A DNA stretch of 39,793 nucleotides, taken from assembly GCA_016841675.1 (NCBI GenBank), contig JAENYQ010000027.1, forward strand, positions 1 to 39,793, in the 5' to 3' direction. A program made the translations under genes and the position numbers. The stretch comes from Desulfotomaculum sp. GTDB taxonomy: Bacteria > Bacillota > Desulfotomaculia > Desulfotomaculales > Desulfallaceae. The notes beneath the pieces are model-generated. The model was not told the origin of the DNA. It worked only from the letters and a program-made list of their open reading frames with translations, and ran no database searches. Numbering within the stretch: position 1 is the first letter of the stretch; each line of letters opens with the position of its first letter. Shown here piece after piece: positions 25,098 through 32,215 of the stretch.

Positions 25098-27197
25098 TCA
25101 AATTGCCAAACCTTGGTCCCTAAGCCGGCTCATCTTGCGCACGATGGTGGATTGGTCTACCATCAGCGCCCCGGCGGCTTTGTTGGCGCTGCCGAATTCC
25201 CTGATAGCATTGCCAATCAGCTGTCTTTCCAGCTGCATCACTGCGCTCTTCAGGGGCATGACCCCTTTTACATACACTTCCGGTTGCTGCTGTTCAAGGT
25301 TTTTAAACACGTGTGCCGGCAGGTCGCCCACCGTGATTTCCTGGCCGAGAGTGGTCACCATTAGCCTCTCGATGATATTGTCGAGCTCCCGCACATTACC
25401 CGGCCAGTGATAGTTCAGCAGGGCCTCGTAAACCCGGGGGTCGATGTTTTTGCGCAGTCCATACTGCCGTTCGTATTTTTCTCTGAACACCTGCACCAGC
25501 GGGATAATGTCTTCCTTGCGCTCCCTCAGGGGCCATATCTTAAGGGGCACCACGTTAATCCGAAAGTACAGGTCTTCCCTGAACCTGCCCTCCCGCACCA
25601 GCGTCTCCAGGTCACGGTTAGTCGCCGCCAAAATGCGCACGTTGATGGGGCGCGTCTTGCTTCCGCCCACCCGGAGCACTACCCTTTCCTGGATGACCCG
25701 CAGCAGCTTAACCTGAAAGCCCGGGGGCAAATCGCCAATTTCGTCCAGAAACAGAGTACCGTTGTGCGCCAGCTCGAATATGCCCGCCTTGCCCTCCCGG
25801 TTTGCCCCGGTGAAGGCGCCCCGCTCGTAGCCGAACAGCTCAGACTCCAGCAGGTTCTCCGGTATGGCCCCGCAGTTTACGGTAATAAACGGGCCGTCCT
25901 TGCGCTTGCTTTTGCTGTGGATCGTCGTAGCGATAACCTCTTTGCCCACCCCTGATTCCCCCAGGATTAAAACCGTGGTGTCCACCGCAGCCAAGCGCGA
26001 GGCCACCTGCAGCAGCTCAATCATTTTGGGCGAGTTAAACACCAGCCCCTCCTGGATGATCAGCTTACCCCGCAATTCGTTGAGCTCCCCCTGATAGCGT
26101 TCGCTCAGCTCCCTGGTCTGCTCCAGCTGCTCCCGCAAACTGTTCAGCTCGGTGAGGTCACGGATGTTAACCACGACGCGGACTATTTCCCCGCCCTGGT
26201 CCCTGACTGGGCTGCCGGTAATTAGGAAATGTTTTTTCTCCAATATGGTCACCGGCTTGCCCTCACGCATCACCTCGTCCACGATGGAACGCGAGTAGAC
26301 CCCGGTTTGTACCAGTTCGGACATGCTGCGGCCCTGGATTTCAGACGAGGGCAAACCGGTAATGCGTTCATGAGCCTGGTTGGCCTTCAAGATACAGCCA
26401 TCCCGATCGGTCAGCAGGATTCCGTCGTAGGACGACTCAATAATCAAATTGAGTTTGCTGTTTAGTTGTTTAACTGAATTAAGCTCTTGAGAAATCTGCT
26501 CCACTTCGGAAATATCTTGGAATATGGCCACTGCGCCTACGATTTGGCCGTTCTCGTAAATTGAACTGCGGTTGGTCAAGTAAGTTCGGTCGCCCTTGGC
26601 GTAAGTCACGGAAAGCTTACACTCGGTTTGACTCCGACCCTCATCGAGGAACTCCATTAACCCCTGGGGGATAATCACCTCCGAAAGGTGCCTACCCATA
26701 GCCTGGCTCTTGGGTCGCCGGGTCATTTTCTCGGCCGCCCGATTGTACAGGGAAACAATACCCTGGTTGTTGACGGCGATGATGCCGTTGCCCACCGAGT
26801 CCAGGATGGTTTCCACTTGTAGAAAAATCCAGTTGGCTTTTTTAAAAAGCTCTACTACTACCCTGTTTTTGTCCACCATACCGCACAGTTTGTTTGCACC
26901 GTTCAGCACCGGGAAAACTTGCCCGTGCAATGCCCAGGCGTCAACCAGGGGGACGTCTTGCTGCAGCGGAGATATCCGAGCGTCTATCACATCAACAACC
27001 CGTACCGAGCCGTTAAATACTTCGGGGCCAGCCTCAAATAAGGCATCCCTGGTGACCATCCCGACGATTTCCCCGCCCGGCCCCGCCACTGGCAAGCCCG
27101 CCACCTTATGTTCCCGGATCAACCGCCAGGCTTCGGATGCCGGCTGACCTGGACTCAGACTAATTGTTACGGGGGTCATGACATCCTTGATTAACAC
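25098..27197 (-). CDS. Sigma-54-dependent activator with CBS, PAS, PAS, AAA+ and HTH domains
   Basis: Activators of this type bind upstream sites and use ATP to open sigma-54 promoters. Domains from the chosen start: paired CBS motifs (about 3-118, starting DVMTPVTISLSPGQPASEAW), two PAS domains (about 125-235 and 250-360), a coiled-coil linker, AAA+ (Walker A GESGVGKE at 413-420, GAFTGA at 460-465, Walker B LFLDEI at 482-487), and a TyrR/Fis-like HTH at the end (GSANKAAGALMVDQSTIVRKM). The frame is open to 27281; GTG 27197 follows GGAAGGGG and gives 699 aa. CBS domains usually sense adenine nucleotides and PAS domains small ligands or redox state. It faces away from the OadB-type operon, and the gap holds the expected promoter and binding sites. 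Confidence 0.94.
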   Translation of the reverse strand: MLIKDVMTPVTISLSPGQPASEAWRLIREHKVAGLPVAGPGGEIVGMVTRDALFEAGPEVFNGSVRVVDVIDARISPLQQDVPLVDAWALHGQVFPVLNGANKLCGMVDKNRVVVELFKKANWIFLQVETILDSVGNGIIAVNNQGIVSLYNRAAEKMTRRPKSQAMGRHLSEVIIPQGLMEFLDEGRSQTECKLSVTYAKGDRTYLTNRSSIYENGQIVGAVAIFQDISEVEQISQELNSVKQLNSKLNLIIESSYDGILLTDRDGCILKANQAHERITGLPSSEIQGRSMSELVQTGVYSRSIVDEVMREGKPVTILEKKHFLITGSPVRDQGGEIVRVVVNIRDLTELNSLREQLEQTRELSERYQGELNELRGKLIIQEGLVFNSPKMIELLQVASRLAAVDTTVLILGESGVGKEVIATTIHSKSKRKDGPFITVNCGAIPENLLESELFGYERGAFTGANREGKAGIFELAHNGTLFLDEIGDLPPGFQVKLLRVIQERVVLRVGGSKTRPINVRILAATNRDLETLVREGRFREDLYFRINVVPLKIWPLRERKEDIIPLVQVFREKYERQYGLRKNIDPRVYEALLNYHWPGNVRELDNIIERLMVTTLGQEITVGDLPAHVFKNLEQQQPEVYVKGVMPLKSAVMQLERQLIGNAIREFGSANKAAGALMVDQSTIVRKMSRLRDQGLAI

Positions 27198-27293
27198 GAA
27201 TATAGCCCCTTCCAAACTTATAATTTTTGGTTGCCCAAACACCGAACTATTTAATCTATTTAGCAAAAATAATACCAACACCAGAATATCACA

Positions 27294-27311
27294 TTATGTA
27301 ATATTGCATAA
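27294..27311. promoter_or_regulatory. Candidate activator site 1
   Basis: TTATGT-AATATT-GCATAA is a dyad with 6-bp arms and a 6-bp spacer (one arm mismatch), about 100 bp upstream of the activator gene. It closely resembles site 4 at 27561-27578. Confidence 0.55.
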
Positions 27312-27323
27312 CCCATGTGTTGA

Positions 27324-27352
27324 TCTTCAGTAGTCAGTAGTCAGTAGTCAGA
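27324..27352. repeat. Tandem repeat of AGTAGTC/GTCAGAA type
   Basis: About four units of TCAGTAG occur here, ending GTCAGAA. The array at 27443-27483 is the inverted counterpart, so a long imperfect hairpin could form between them. Confidence 0.7.
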
Positions 27353-27442
27353 ACTTAAAATTCAAGAGTGCCTGGATTTTGCAAAATAAGCATGTATTTT
27401 GAAACATCCCAAATGCTTCAATTGTTTTTGCAGGTTGTTTCC

Positions 27443-27483
27443 TTCTGACTTCTGACTTCTGACTTCTGACTTCTGACTCCTGC
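27443..27483. repeat. Tandem heptamer array TTCTGAC, five units
   Basis: Five consecutive TTCTGAC units are followed by TCCTGC. The array is complementary to the one at 27324-27352 and to 22187-22213. Confidence 0.8.
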
Positions 27484-27484
27484 T

Positions 27485-27502
27485 ATATGTATTTTTACAT
27501 AA
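27485..27502. promoter_or_regulatory. Candidate activator site 2
   Basis: ATATGT-ATTTTT-ACATAA matches site 1 at 14 of 18 positions and contains a perfect inner dyad, TATGTA/TACATA. Confidence 0.45.
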
Positions 27503-27503
27503 C

Positions 27504-27521
27504 CTATGTATTGTTGCAATG
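27504..27521. promoter_or_regulatory. Candidate activator site 3
   Basis: CTATGT-ATTGTT-GCAATG matches site 1 at about 12 of 18 positions. It lies one base after site 2, in a paired arrangement. Confidence 0.4.
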
Positions 27522-27560
27522 GCATTAAAAGTCTTATTCCATCTGGTTTACTCAGGCTTG

Positions 27561-27578
27561 TTATGCAGATACGCATAA
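27561..27578. promoter_or_regulatory. Candidate activator site 4 (best dyad)
   Basis: TTATGC-AGATAC-GCATAA is a perfect 6-6-6 dyad. It lies 45 bp upstream of the -24 element of the sigma-54 promoter. Confidence 0.55.
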
Positions 27579-27621
27579 ATACGGTTCCTTTAACCTTGCC
27601 CCTACGGAGATTATATCACTG

Positions 27622-27637
27622 GCATCTAAATTGCTTA
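27622..27637 (+). promoter_or_regulatory. Sigma-54 promoter of the OadB-type operon
   Basis: TGGCATCTAAATTGCT has the invariant GG (27623-27624) and GC (27635-27636) separated by exactly 10 nt and matches the TGGCAC-N5-TTGCW consensus at nearly all positions. It points to the operon at 27951-29547. The leader would be about 300 nt and contains repeat modules B (27779-27842) and C (27862-27927). Confidence 0.8.
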
Positions 27638-27778
27638 ATCAATAAACAAGCGCCAGTAAAATAAGCGTCCTAGTTCAAGTAAATATGGTATGTGAGATTT
27701 GCCACAGGCACGAGGCGCGATAATGATAGACTAAAAAAAATCATGATTATTCCGTCAGTAATCCCCATTGGGGAAAGC

Positions 27779-27927
27779 TGTCATCCTGAGCGTTAGCGAA
27801 GGATCTGGGCTTTAAGATTCTTCGCTGCGCTCAGAATGACAGGCTTAATGACAAGGTTTTTCACTTCGTTGTATTCATAGCAATGACACAACGCTGTACC
27901 ATTTACTGAGTTAACGGTATAACCATG
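27779..27927. repeat. Composite dispersed repeat (modules B and C) in the operon leader
   Basis: A module B hairpin (27779-27842) and a direct module C (about 27862-27927, ending GAGTTAACGGTATAACCATG) lie inside the predicted leader of the OadB-type operon, just before the first ribosome site. Confidence 0.8.
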
Positions 27928-27950
27928 AAAAAAATTAAGGAGTGAGTGAA

Positions 27951-28124
27951 ATGATTGTTACCGAATCCGTTGTCATCGCCCTAATCGTTTTCTTTGCGGG
28001 AGCACTAATCTCCTACATGGTGGCCGGCTTAATCAAAGGAATTTTTTGGGGCATCAGGTTCCGGGGGAACGTGAAAATAAGAGCGGAGAAATGGAAAGGC
28101 GCCACGGCGGCAACCAAATCATAA
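27951..28124 (+). CDS. Small single-pass membrane protein, first gene of the OadB-type operon
   Basis: The 57-aa protein has one long hydrophobic segment (about 4-33, VTESVVIALIVFFAGALISYMVAGLI) and a basic tail (RFRGNVKIRAEKWKG). I do not recognise a family with certainty. Size and place recall the small gamma subunit (OadG) of sodium-pumping decarboxylases, which also has one N-terminal membrane helix, but the zinc-binding/proline-rich tail of OadG is absent. ATG 27951 is 8 nt after AAGGAG; a GTG at 27942 in the same frame is too close. 26 bp separate it from the next gene. Confidence 0.8.
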   Translation: MIVTESVVIALIVFFAGALISYMVAGLIKGIFWGIRFRGNVKIRAEKWKGATAATKS

Positions 28125-28150
28125 CCTGCGTAGCGAAAGAGGGGTAAAAA

Positions 28151-29365
28151 ATGCCGGACATTGAATTCGTCAACCTGTTCCAGGGCATTGCCACACTACT
28201 GGCCGCCGACACTTCCATAACCGTGGCTAGGCTGGCGCTGATTGCGCTTGGCATTGCTCTTGTTTATCTGGGGGCTAAAAATTTGCTCGATCCGCTGCTG
28301 ATGATCCCCATGGGTTTCGGCATGGCCTCGGTCAACGCGGCTGTGTTGTTCCTGGCCGGCGGGCAGATGGGCACAATATTCATTGACCCGCTGGTGAGCA
28401 ACCCTTCACAGCTGATGGCAGTATTGCAGATTGACTTCCTCCAACCCTTGTACACCTTAACATTCAGTAACGGGCTGATTGCCTGCTTTATCTTCCTGGG
28501 CATCGGCGTGATGACCGAGGTCGGCTACGTGCTGGCCAACCCCTTCAGCAGCATGTTTATTGCCATCTGCGCTGAGCTTGGTACAGTAGCCACCTTTCCC
28601 ATCGCTGTTGCGATGGGGCTGGATTACAACGAAGCGGCTTCCATAGCCATGGTCGGCGGCGCCGACGGACCCATGGTCCTCTACACTTCCCTAATGTTGG
28701 CTCCGGACCTGTTCGTGCCCATAACTATAGTAGCTTATCTGTATCTCAGTCTTACTTACGGCGGTTATCCGTACTTAATTAAACTACTCATTCCCAAACG
28801 CCTGCGGGGCATCCAAATGGACCTGAGCAAGATACCCACCGTCACACCGGGGGAGAAAATAGCTTTTTCCATTATCACCAGCACAGTGCTGAGCCTTTTG
28901 TTCCCCGTGGCTGCCCCCTTGTTTATGTCCTTTTTCCTGGGGGTGACCGTCAGGGAGGCCAACCTGAAACACTATATCTCTTTCATTGAAGGGCCCCTTC
29001 TGTACGGGTCCACATTCTTCCTGGGAATTCTGCTGGGGGTATTATGCGAGGCCAACACTATTATGAACCCCAAAATTCTCATTCTGCTGGTGCTGGGCAT
29101 CCTGGCCCTGCTGTTGTCAGGAGTGGGGGGCATCGTCGGCGGATACGTGCTGTACTTTATCAACAAAGGAAAATTTAACCCCGTAATCGGGATCGCCGGG
29201 GTCTCCTGCATTCCAACCACCGGTAAAGTGGCCCAGAAAGCGGTCACCGAGGCCAACCCCCAGTCGCTTATCCTGCCCTATGCCATCGGGGCTAATATCA
29301 GCGGGGTAATCACGTCTGCCATCATTACAGGCATCTACGTAACCCTGATTCCAGTGCTAAAATGA
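28151..29365 (+). CDS. Sodium-ion-translocating decarboxylase beta subunit (OadB/GcdB/MmdB family)
   Basis: This is the membrane subunit that couples decarboxylation to sodium export in oxaloacetate, glutaconyl-CoA or methylmalonyl-CoA decarboxylases. The 404-aa protein has about nine to eleven membrane segments. MIPMGFG and the re-entrant motif GGADGP (Asp172) are present, and the last segments keep the Asn, Gly and Ser of ANISGVITSAI that align with sodium-site residues of Klebsiella OadB. In most relatives GGADGP is followed by T; here it is M. No alpha (carboxyltransferase) or biotin-carrier gene is adjacent. It is likely under sigma-54 control through the promoter at 27622. Confidence 0.93.
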   Translation: MPDIEFVNLFQGIATLLAADTSITVARLALIALGIALVYLGAKNLLDPLLMIPMGFGMASVNAAVLFLAGGQMGTIFIDPLVSNPSQLMAVLQIDFLQPLYTLTFSNGLIACFIFLGIGVMTEVGYVLANPFSSMFIAICAELGTVATFPIAVAMGLDYNEAASIAMVGGADGPMVLYTSLMLAPDLFVPITIVAYLYLSLTYGGYPYLIKLLIPKRLRGIQMDLSKIPTVTPGEKIAFSIITSTVLSLLFPVAAPLFMSFFLGVTVREANLKHYISFIEGPLLYGSTFFLGILLGVLCEANTIMNPKILILLVLGILALLLSGVGGIVGGYVLYFINKGKFNPVIGIAGVSCIPTTGKVAQKAVTEANPQSLILPYAIGANISGVITSAIITGIYVTLIPVLK

Positions 29366-29547
29366 CGACCTACAGGCGAGTCTACTGGGTGGCGGGGACG
29401 TGCACAGCTTTTGCAGGGGTTTACCTGGTCCGAGCGCTATCGCTACAAGCGACGGACAACTGGAGATTCGGGGTTTTGCTGGGGGGCTACGCGTTGGCCA
29501 TTCTGGGCCTGTTCGTAATCACAATGGGCACGCGAAGAAAAGAATAA
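29362..29547 (+). CDS. Small two-helix membrane protein, third gene of the OadB-type operon
   Basis: The 61-aa protein has two hydrophobic segments (about 6-25 and 36-55) joined by a short polar loop, with a basic C-terminus (TRRKE). Its ATG overlaps the pump stop codon (ATGA), which is good evidence for a real, coupled gene. No family recognised. A structural partner of the pump is inferred from coupling alone. Confidence 0.78.
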   Translation: MTTYRRVYWVAGTCTAFAGVYLVRALSLQATDNWRFGVLLGGYALAILGLFVITMGTRRKE

Positions 29548-29599
29548 AATTCCCAACTTCTATACGCAATTATCAGCATATGTTACTGAAAAAGTCAAT

Positions 29600-29935
29600 T
29601 AATATGGCATAACCAAGATTGGCATTGCTATGAATATCAAGAAGGATCCTGTCATTCTGAGCGCAGCGAAGAATCTTAAAAGATAAGATCCTTCGCTATC
29701 GCTCAGGATGACAAGCTTAATCTGAACAAAGGTAAGTTGTTCATTTATCGTGGTGCGAGTACGCATGTTAATTCTGAGCGTAGCGAAGAATCTAAGTATT
29801 TTTTAAGCTGCTTTAGAGATTCTTCATTTCACTTCATTTAATTCAAAATGACACGGACCTAGACTTTTTCAGTGCCCTCGGGGGCAGACATCTTTTTTCG
29901 AAAACCGTAAATAGCTGCCTGTACCCTTTTTGGTA
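29600..29935. repeat. Cluster of dispersed repeats between 29547 and 29992
   Basis: In order: a fragment of module C (about 29615-29640), a module B hairpin (29650-29713), an inverted module A (29731-29764), a degenerate module B (29768-29853), and a degenerate GGGGACAGGC-type palindrome (about 29877-29935). No gene is seen. Confidence 0.75.
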
Positions 29936-29991
29936 CTTAACAATAAAAAAAGCCGGGATTATGGGGTTTGATGCGACTGCAGCATGTGGGT

Positions 29992-30507
29992 CTACCCGAC
30001 AATGCGGGATAGGTTGTAAAATATGCCGCTGATACCGTCAAGCATATCCAAGTAAATAGCGGAAGATTTAGACTGGCAGATACCCTGGATTAACCTTTCT
30101 TCGTGCTTGGTGGCAGCATCCCTGGCAAACCGGGCATACTTCTCAGCTTCATTCTTAATATGCTGCTCTAAAACCTTATTCCCGGTTAACTGGTAATCAT
30201 GAACATTTACAGTGTAGTCGATCAGTGCGTTAAAAAGTGTGTACAGTTCACTGACTGCGTTTTCAGTAAAAATTATCCCAGCGGTCACTTTTTGTTCCAC
30301 GGCTGCCGCCAGTTTATCCAGATTTTGCCTGACACTTTCAATATAGTCAACATTCTGTTCATCCCGGCTGTCTTTTATTTTCTGCTCCAGCAGCAGGCTG
30401 TCCCGTTTGATTTTGGCAACCAACTCACTGTTATGGGTACGAAAACTAACCGAAATGTTAATCACTAGCTCCGCAATGGATTCAATTAATTTTCTGGTAT
30501 CAATCAA
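29992..30507 (-). CDS. Uncharacterised all-helical protein
   Basis: The 171-aa protein has no signal peptide or membrane segment and looks like a bundle of long amphipathic helices (for example KRDSLLLEQKIKDSRDEQNVDYIESVRQNLDKLAAAVEQKV). The overall pattern recalls PhoU-like bundles, without a metal-binding motif that would confirm it. It starts at TTG 30507, about 8 nt after GGGAGG. It stands alone between repeat clusters. Function not known. Confidence 0.75.
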   Translation of the reverse strand: MIDTRKLIESIAELVINISVSFRTHNSELVAKIKRDSLLLEQKIKDSRDEQNVDYIESVRQNLDKLAAAVEQKVTAGIIFTENAVSELYTLFNALIDYTVNVHDYQLTGNKVLEQHIKNEAEKYARFARDAATKHEERLIQGICQSKSSAIYLDMLDGISGIFYNLSRIVG

Positions 30508-30598
30508 TGGGTCAACCTCCCTGTTTACCTTTATTATATGTTATAATAGCTGTCAGTTAAAAGACAATAATATGAATACGAAGCGAAAAAAAGAGAAA

Positions 30599-30664
30599 AC
30601 AAAAAGGGGACAGGCATCTGATATGAACAAAGCAGGTTACATAAGTTTGCAAACCTGCTTTCTT
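30599..30664. repeat. Half palindromic repeat plus hairpin
   Basis: AAAAGGGGACAGGCATCTGA (about 30601-30620) equals the left arm of the palindrome at 10538. It is followed by a 10-bp hairpin, AAAGCAGGTT/AACCTGCTTT (30628-30660), which could terminate the minus-strand gene ending at 30705. Confidence 0.6.
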
Positions 30665-30704
30665 GTGGGGTTTGTTCTATGCACCACTGCGAAGCGGGTA
30701 TCTA

Positions 30705-31172
30705 TTAGATTTCTTTATTAACTAAACGACGTTGAAAATATAGAAAAACCGGTAACGGGATTATGATCCAGCCAAAACTTTTAATAAGGTAATTCTTGGC
30801 TCTATTAGCTTGCCTTTCACTTTCCATTAATACCATTGCATCATATTGTTGCCTCAGCTCTTCTTCCGACAGATTAGCTTCCTGGTCTATGGTATTTGCA
30901 CCAATACGAGGTTCCTTAACGTCAAAACGCTTAAATTCCTCAAAGGTTTGATAATAAGGAACAGGTTGGATTATATCGGCAACGGCCATAAAAGCGCCTA
31001 CGCTTCCACCGATGGTCATCATTAATGTAGCAAATAGCACCAAATATATATAAACATTTTTTATCATGTTTTTTCCTCCATTGTCCGTTTCAGCTTTAAG
31101 CCCCGTAACTATCAGAACAATTACCACAACAACAATCAGTAATAACCCGATACTAATTAAAGAAAAAACCAT
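30705..31172 (-). CDS. Uncharacterised membrane protein
   Basis: Three hydrophobic segments are visible: one near the N-terminus, one at about 36-65 (NVYIYLVLFATLMMTIGGSVGAFMAVADII), and one near the end (SFGWIIIPLPVFLYF). The polar stretch between the last two is acidic and Gln/Glu-rich. The ATG at 31172 has a moderate ribosome site. An internal ATG at 31067 has a much stronger one (GGAGG at 7 nt) and would give a 120-aa, two-segment protein starting MIKNVYIYLV; both may be used. A DUF5671-like relation is possible but unproven. Confidence 0.7.
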   Translation of the reverse strand: MVFSLISIGLLLIVVVVIVLIVTGLKAETDNGGKNMIKNVYIYLVLFATLMMTIGGSVGAFMAVADIIQPVPYYQTFEEFKRFDVKEPRIGANTIDQEANLSEEELRQQYDAMVLMESERQANRAKNYLIKSFGWIIIPLPVFLYFQRRLVNKEI

Positions 31173-31251
31173 ATTTCATCCCCATCTTAGCCAAATATTT
31201 AATTACAGACAAACCCCTTAACCCATAATACACTATTTGGGCCATTAGCTG

Positions 31252-32022
31252 TTAAGAAAAATCGCCCATTCCAGTGTAAATTAAAATTGCATCTCTTAAG
31301 AACGCAGCCACGCCGGGTTGTTGCTTATCATAGTAGGCAGTAAATCTCTCGTCATCCACATACATCTGGGCCAGACCGGCATGTGCTTCTTTGGTATAGC
31401 AATCCCAATAAAAGCTCAGCCACTGGCGATGTAAATCTGCAGTTTTTTGGGCCAGCTCACCTGCTGGGTCGCCTGTAACCATGGCTGCTTTTAGCGTTTC
31501 AATCACGCTGGCACCCAGTTTTTCCACCTGCAGATATTGCTCCTCGGTCATGTCTTTGATTACTTTATTTGATTTACCGACCCGCTCATCGCCATACTTG
31601 GCTCGGATTTCCTTACCATACTTTTTCTCATTGACATCAATCATTTTTTGCTTGAAGCCTGCAAATTTCTCTTTATCAGTCATAATTATCTTCCCTTCCA
31701 TTAAGGCTATGGTCTTATCCACATTGGTTATTAATAAATCCAATTGCTTCCTTTTATCAAAAAGCTTTTCGCGATGATTCTTCAGTGCCTTTGAACCATC
31801 AAAAGACGGTGCAGTTACTATATCTTTGATATTTTCCAAACTTACGCCAAGCTCTTTGTAAAAGAGAATTTGCTGCAACTTGTCTACTTCAGCCCGACCA
31901 TATATGCGATACCCCGACGAATTGATTCGGGCCGGCTTAAGAATCCCAATCTCATCATAATATCGCAGCGTTCTAGTGCTGATGCCGGCCAGCAGTCCTA
32001 ATTTCTGCACTGTATATTCCAC
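31252..32022 (-). CDS. MerR-family regulator with TipAS-like effector domain
   Basis: An N-terminal MerR winged helix (YTVQKLGLLAGISTRTLRYYDEIGILKP, then SGYRIYGRAEVDKLQQILFYKELG) is followed by a coiled-coil dimer helix and a TipAS-type domain (about 125-256, with MTEEQYLQVEKLG and HRQWLSFYW) that in TipA binds thiopeptides and other drugs. The frame extends to 32040, but GTG 32022 has AGGAGGTG 6 nt upstream and gives MEYTVQKLG. The promoter at 32045-32075 has the 19-bp spacer typical of MerR-activated genes. Confidence 0.92.
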   Translation of the reverse strand: MEYTVQKLGLLAGISTRTLRYYDEIGILKPARINSSGYRIYGRAEVDKLQQILFYKELGVSLENIKDIVTAPSFDGSKALKNHREKLFDKRKQLDLLITNVDKTIALMEGKIIMTDKEKFAGFKQKMIDVNEKKYGKEIRAKYGDERVGKSNKVIKDMTEEQYLQVEKLGASVIETLKAAMVTGDPAGELAQKTADLHRQWLSFYWDCYTKEAHAGLAQMYVDDERFTAYYDKQQPGVAAFLRDAILIYTGMGDFS

Positions 32023-32044
32023 GTTCTCACCTCCTGACAAAACA

Positions 32045-32075
32045 ACTATACACCTTTACGTAACGTAAATGTCAA
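32045..32075 (-). promoter_or_regulatory. MerR-type promoter with 19-bp spacer
   Basis: On the minus strand TTGACA (32070-32075) and TATAGT (32045-32050) are separated by 19 bp. The spacer holds a palindrome TTTACGT-T-ACGTAAA. Overlong spacers carrying a dyad are the hallmark of promoters that MerR proteins untwist, so the regulator probably activates its own gene. Confidence 0.8.
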
Positions 32076-32090
32076 TAGGTTTTAGATGTA

Positions 32091-32142
32091 TTGACATTTA
32101 CGTTACACCTGTAATATATTTATTACAGGTGTAACGTAAATG
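32091..32142 (+). promoter_or_regulatory. Second promoter and inverted operator copies facing the ArsR operon
   Basis: TTGACA (32091-32096) followed at 18 bp by TATATT (32115-32120) points toward the ArsR-type operon. Two perfect inverted copies with 22-bp arms (32095-32116 and 32121-32142, 4-bp gap) repeat the CATTTACGTTAC core that is also in the MerR promoter. Another 17-bp perfect inverted repeat links 32061-32077 with 32089-32105. One regulator probably controls both directions. Confidence 0.65.
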
Positions 32143-32215
32143 ATTGTTTATGGTTGTGACGCTGATGAGCTAAAGGAGGAATCAGGAAATAAATGATCGT
32201 AGTGAATTAACACCA

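Noticed and set aside
25407-25955. 182-aa plus-strand open frame opposite the sigma-54 activator
   Set aside because: It is antisense to the conserved AAA+ and HTH domains with no motif or start signal of its own.
27443-27483. TTCTGAC array as a possible CRISPR
   Set aside because: The units are 7 bp and contiguous, without spacers; there are no cas genes.
29400-29612. 70-aa plus-strand frame overlapping the 61-aa membrane protein
   Set aside because: The 61-aa frame is start/stop coupled to the pump gene and has clear membrane helices; this one has neither.
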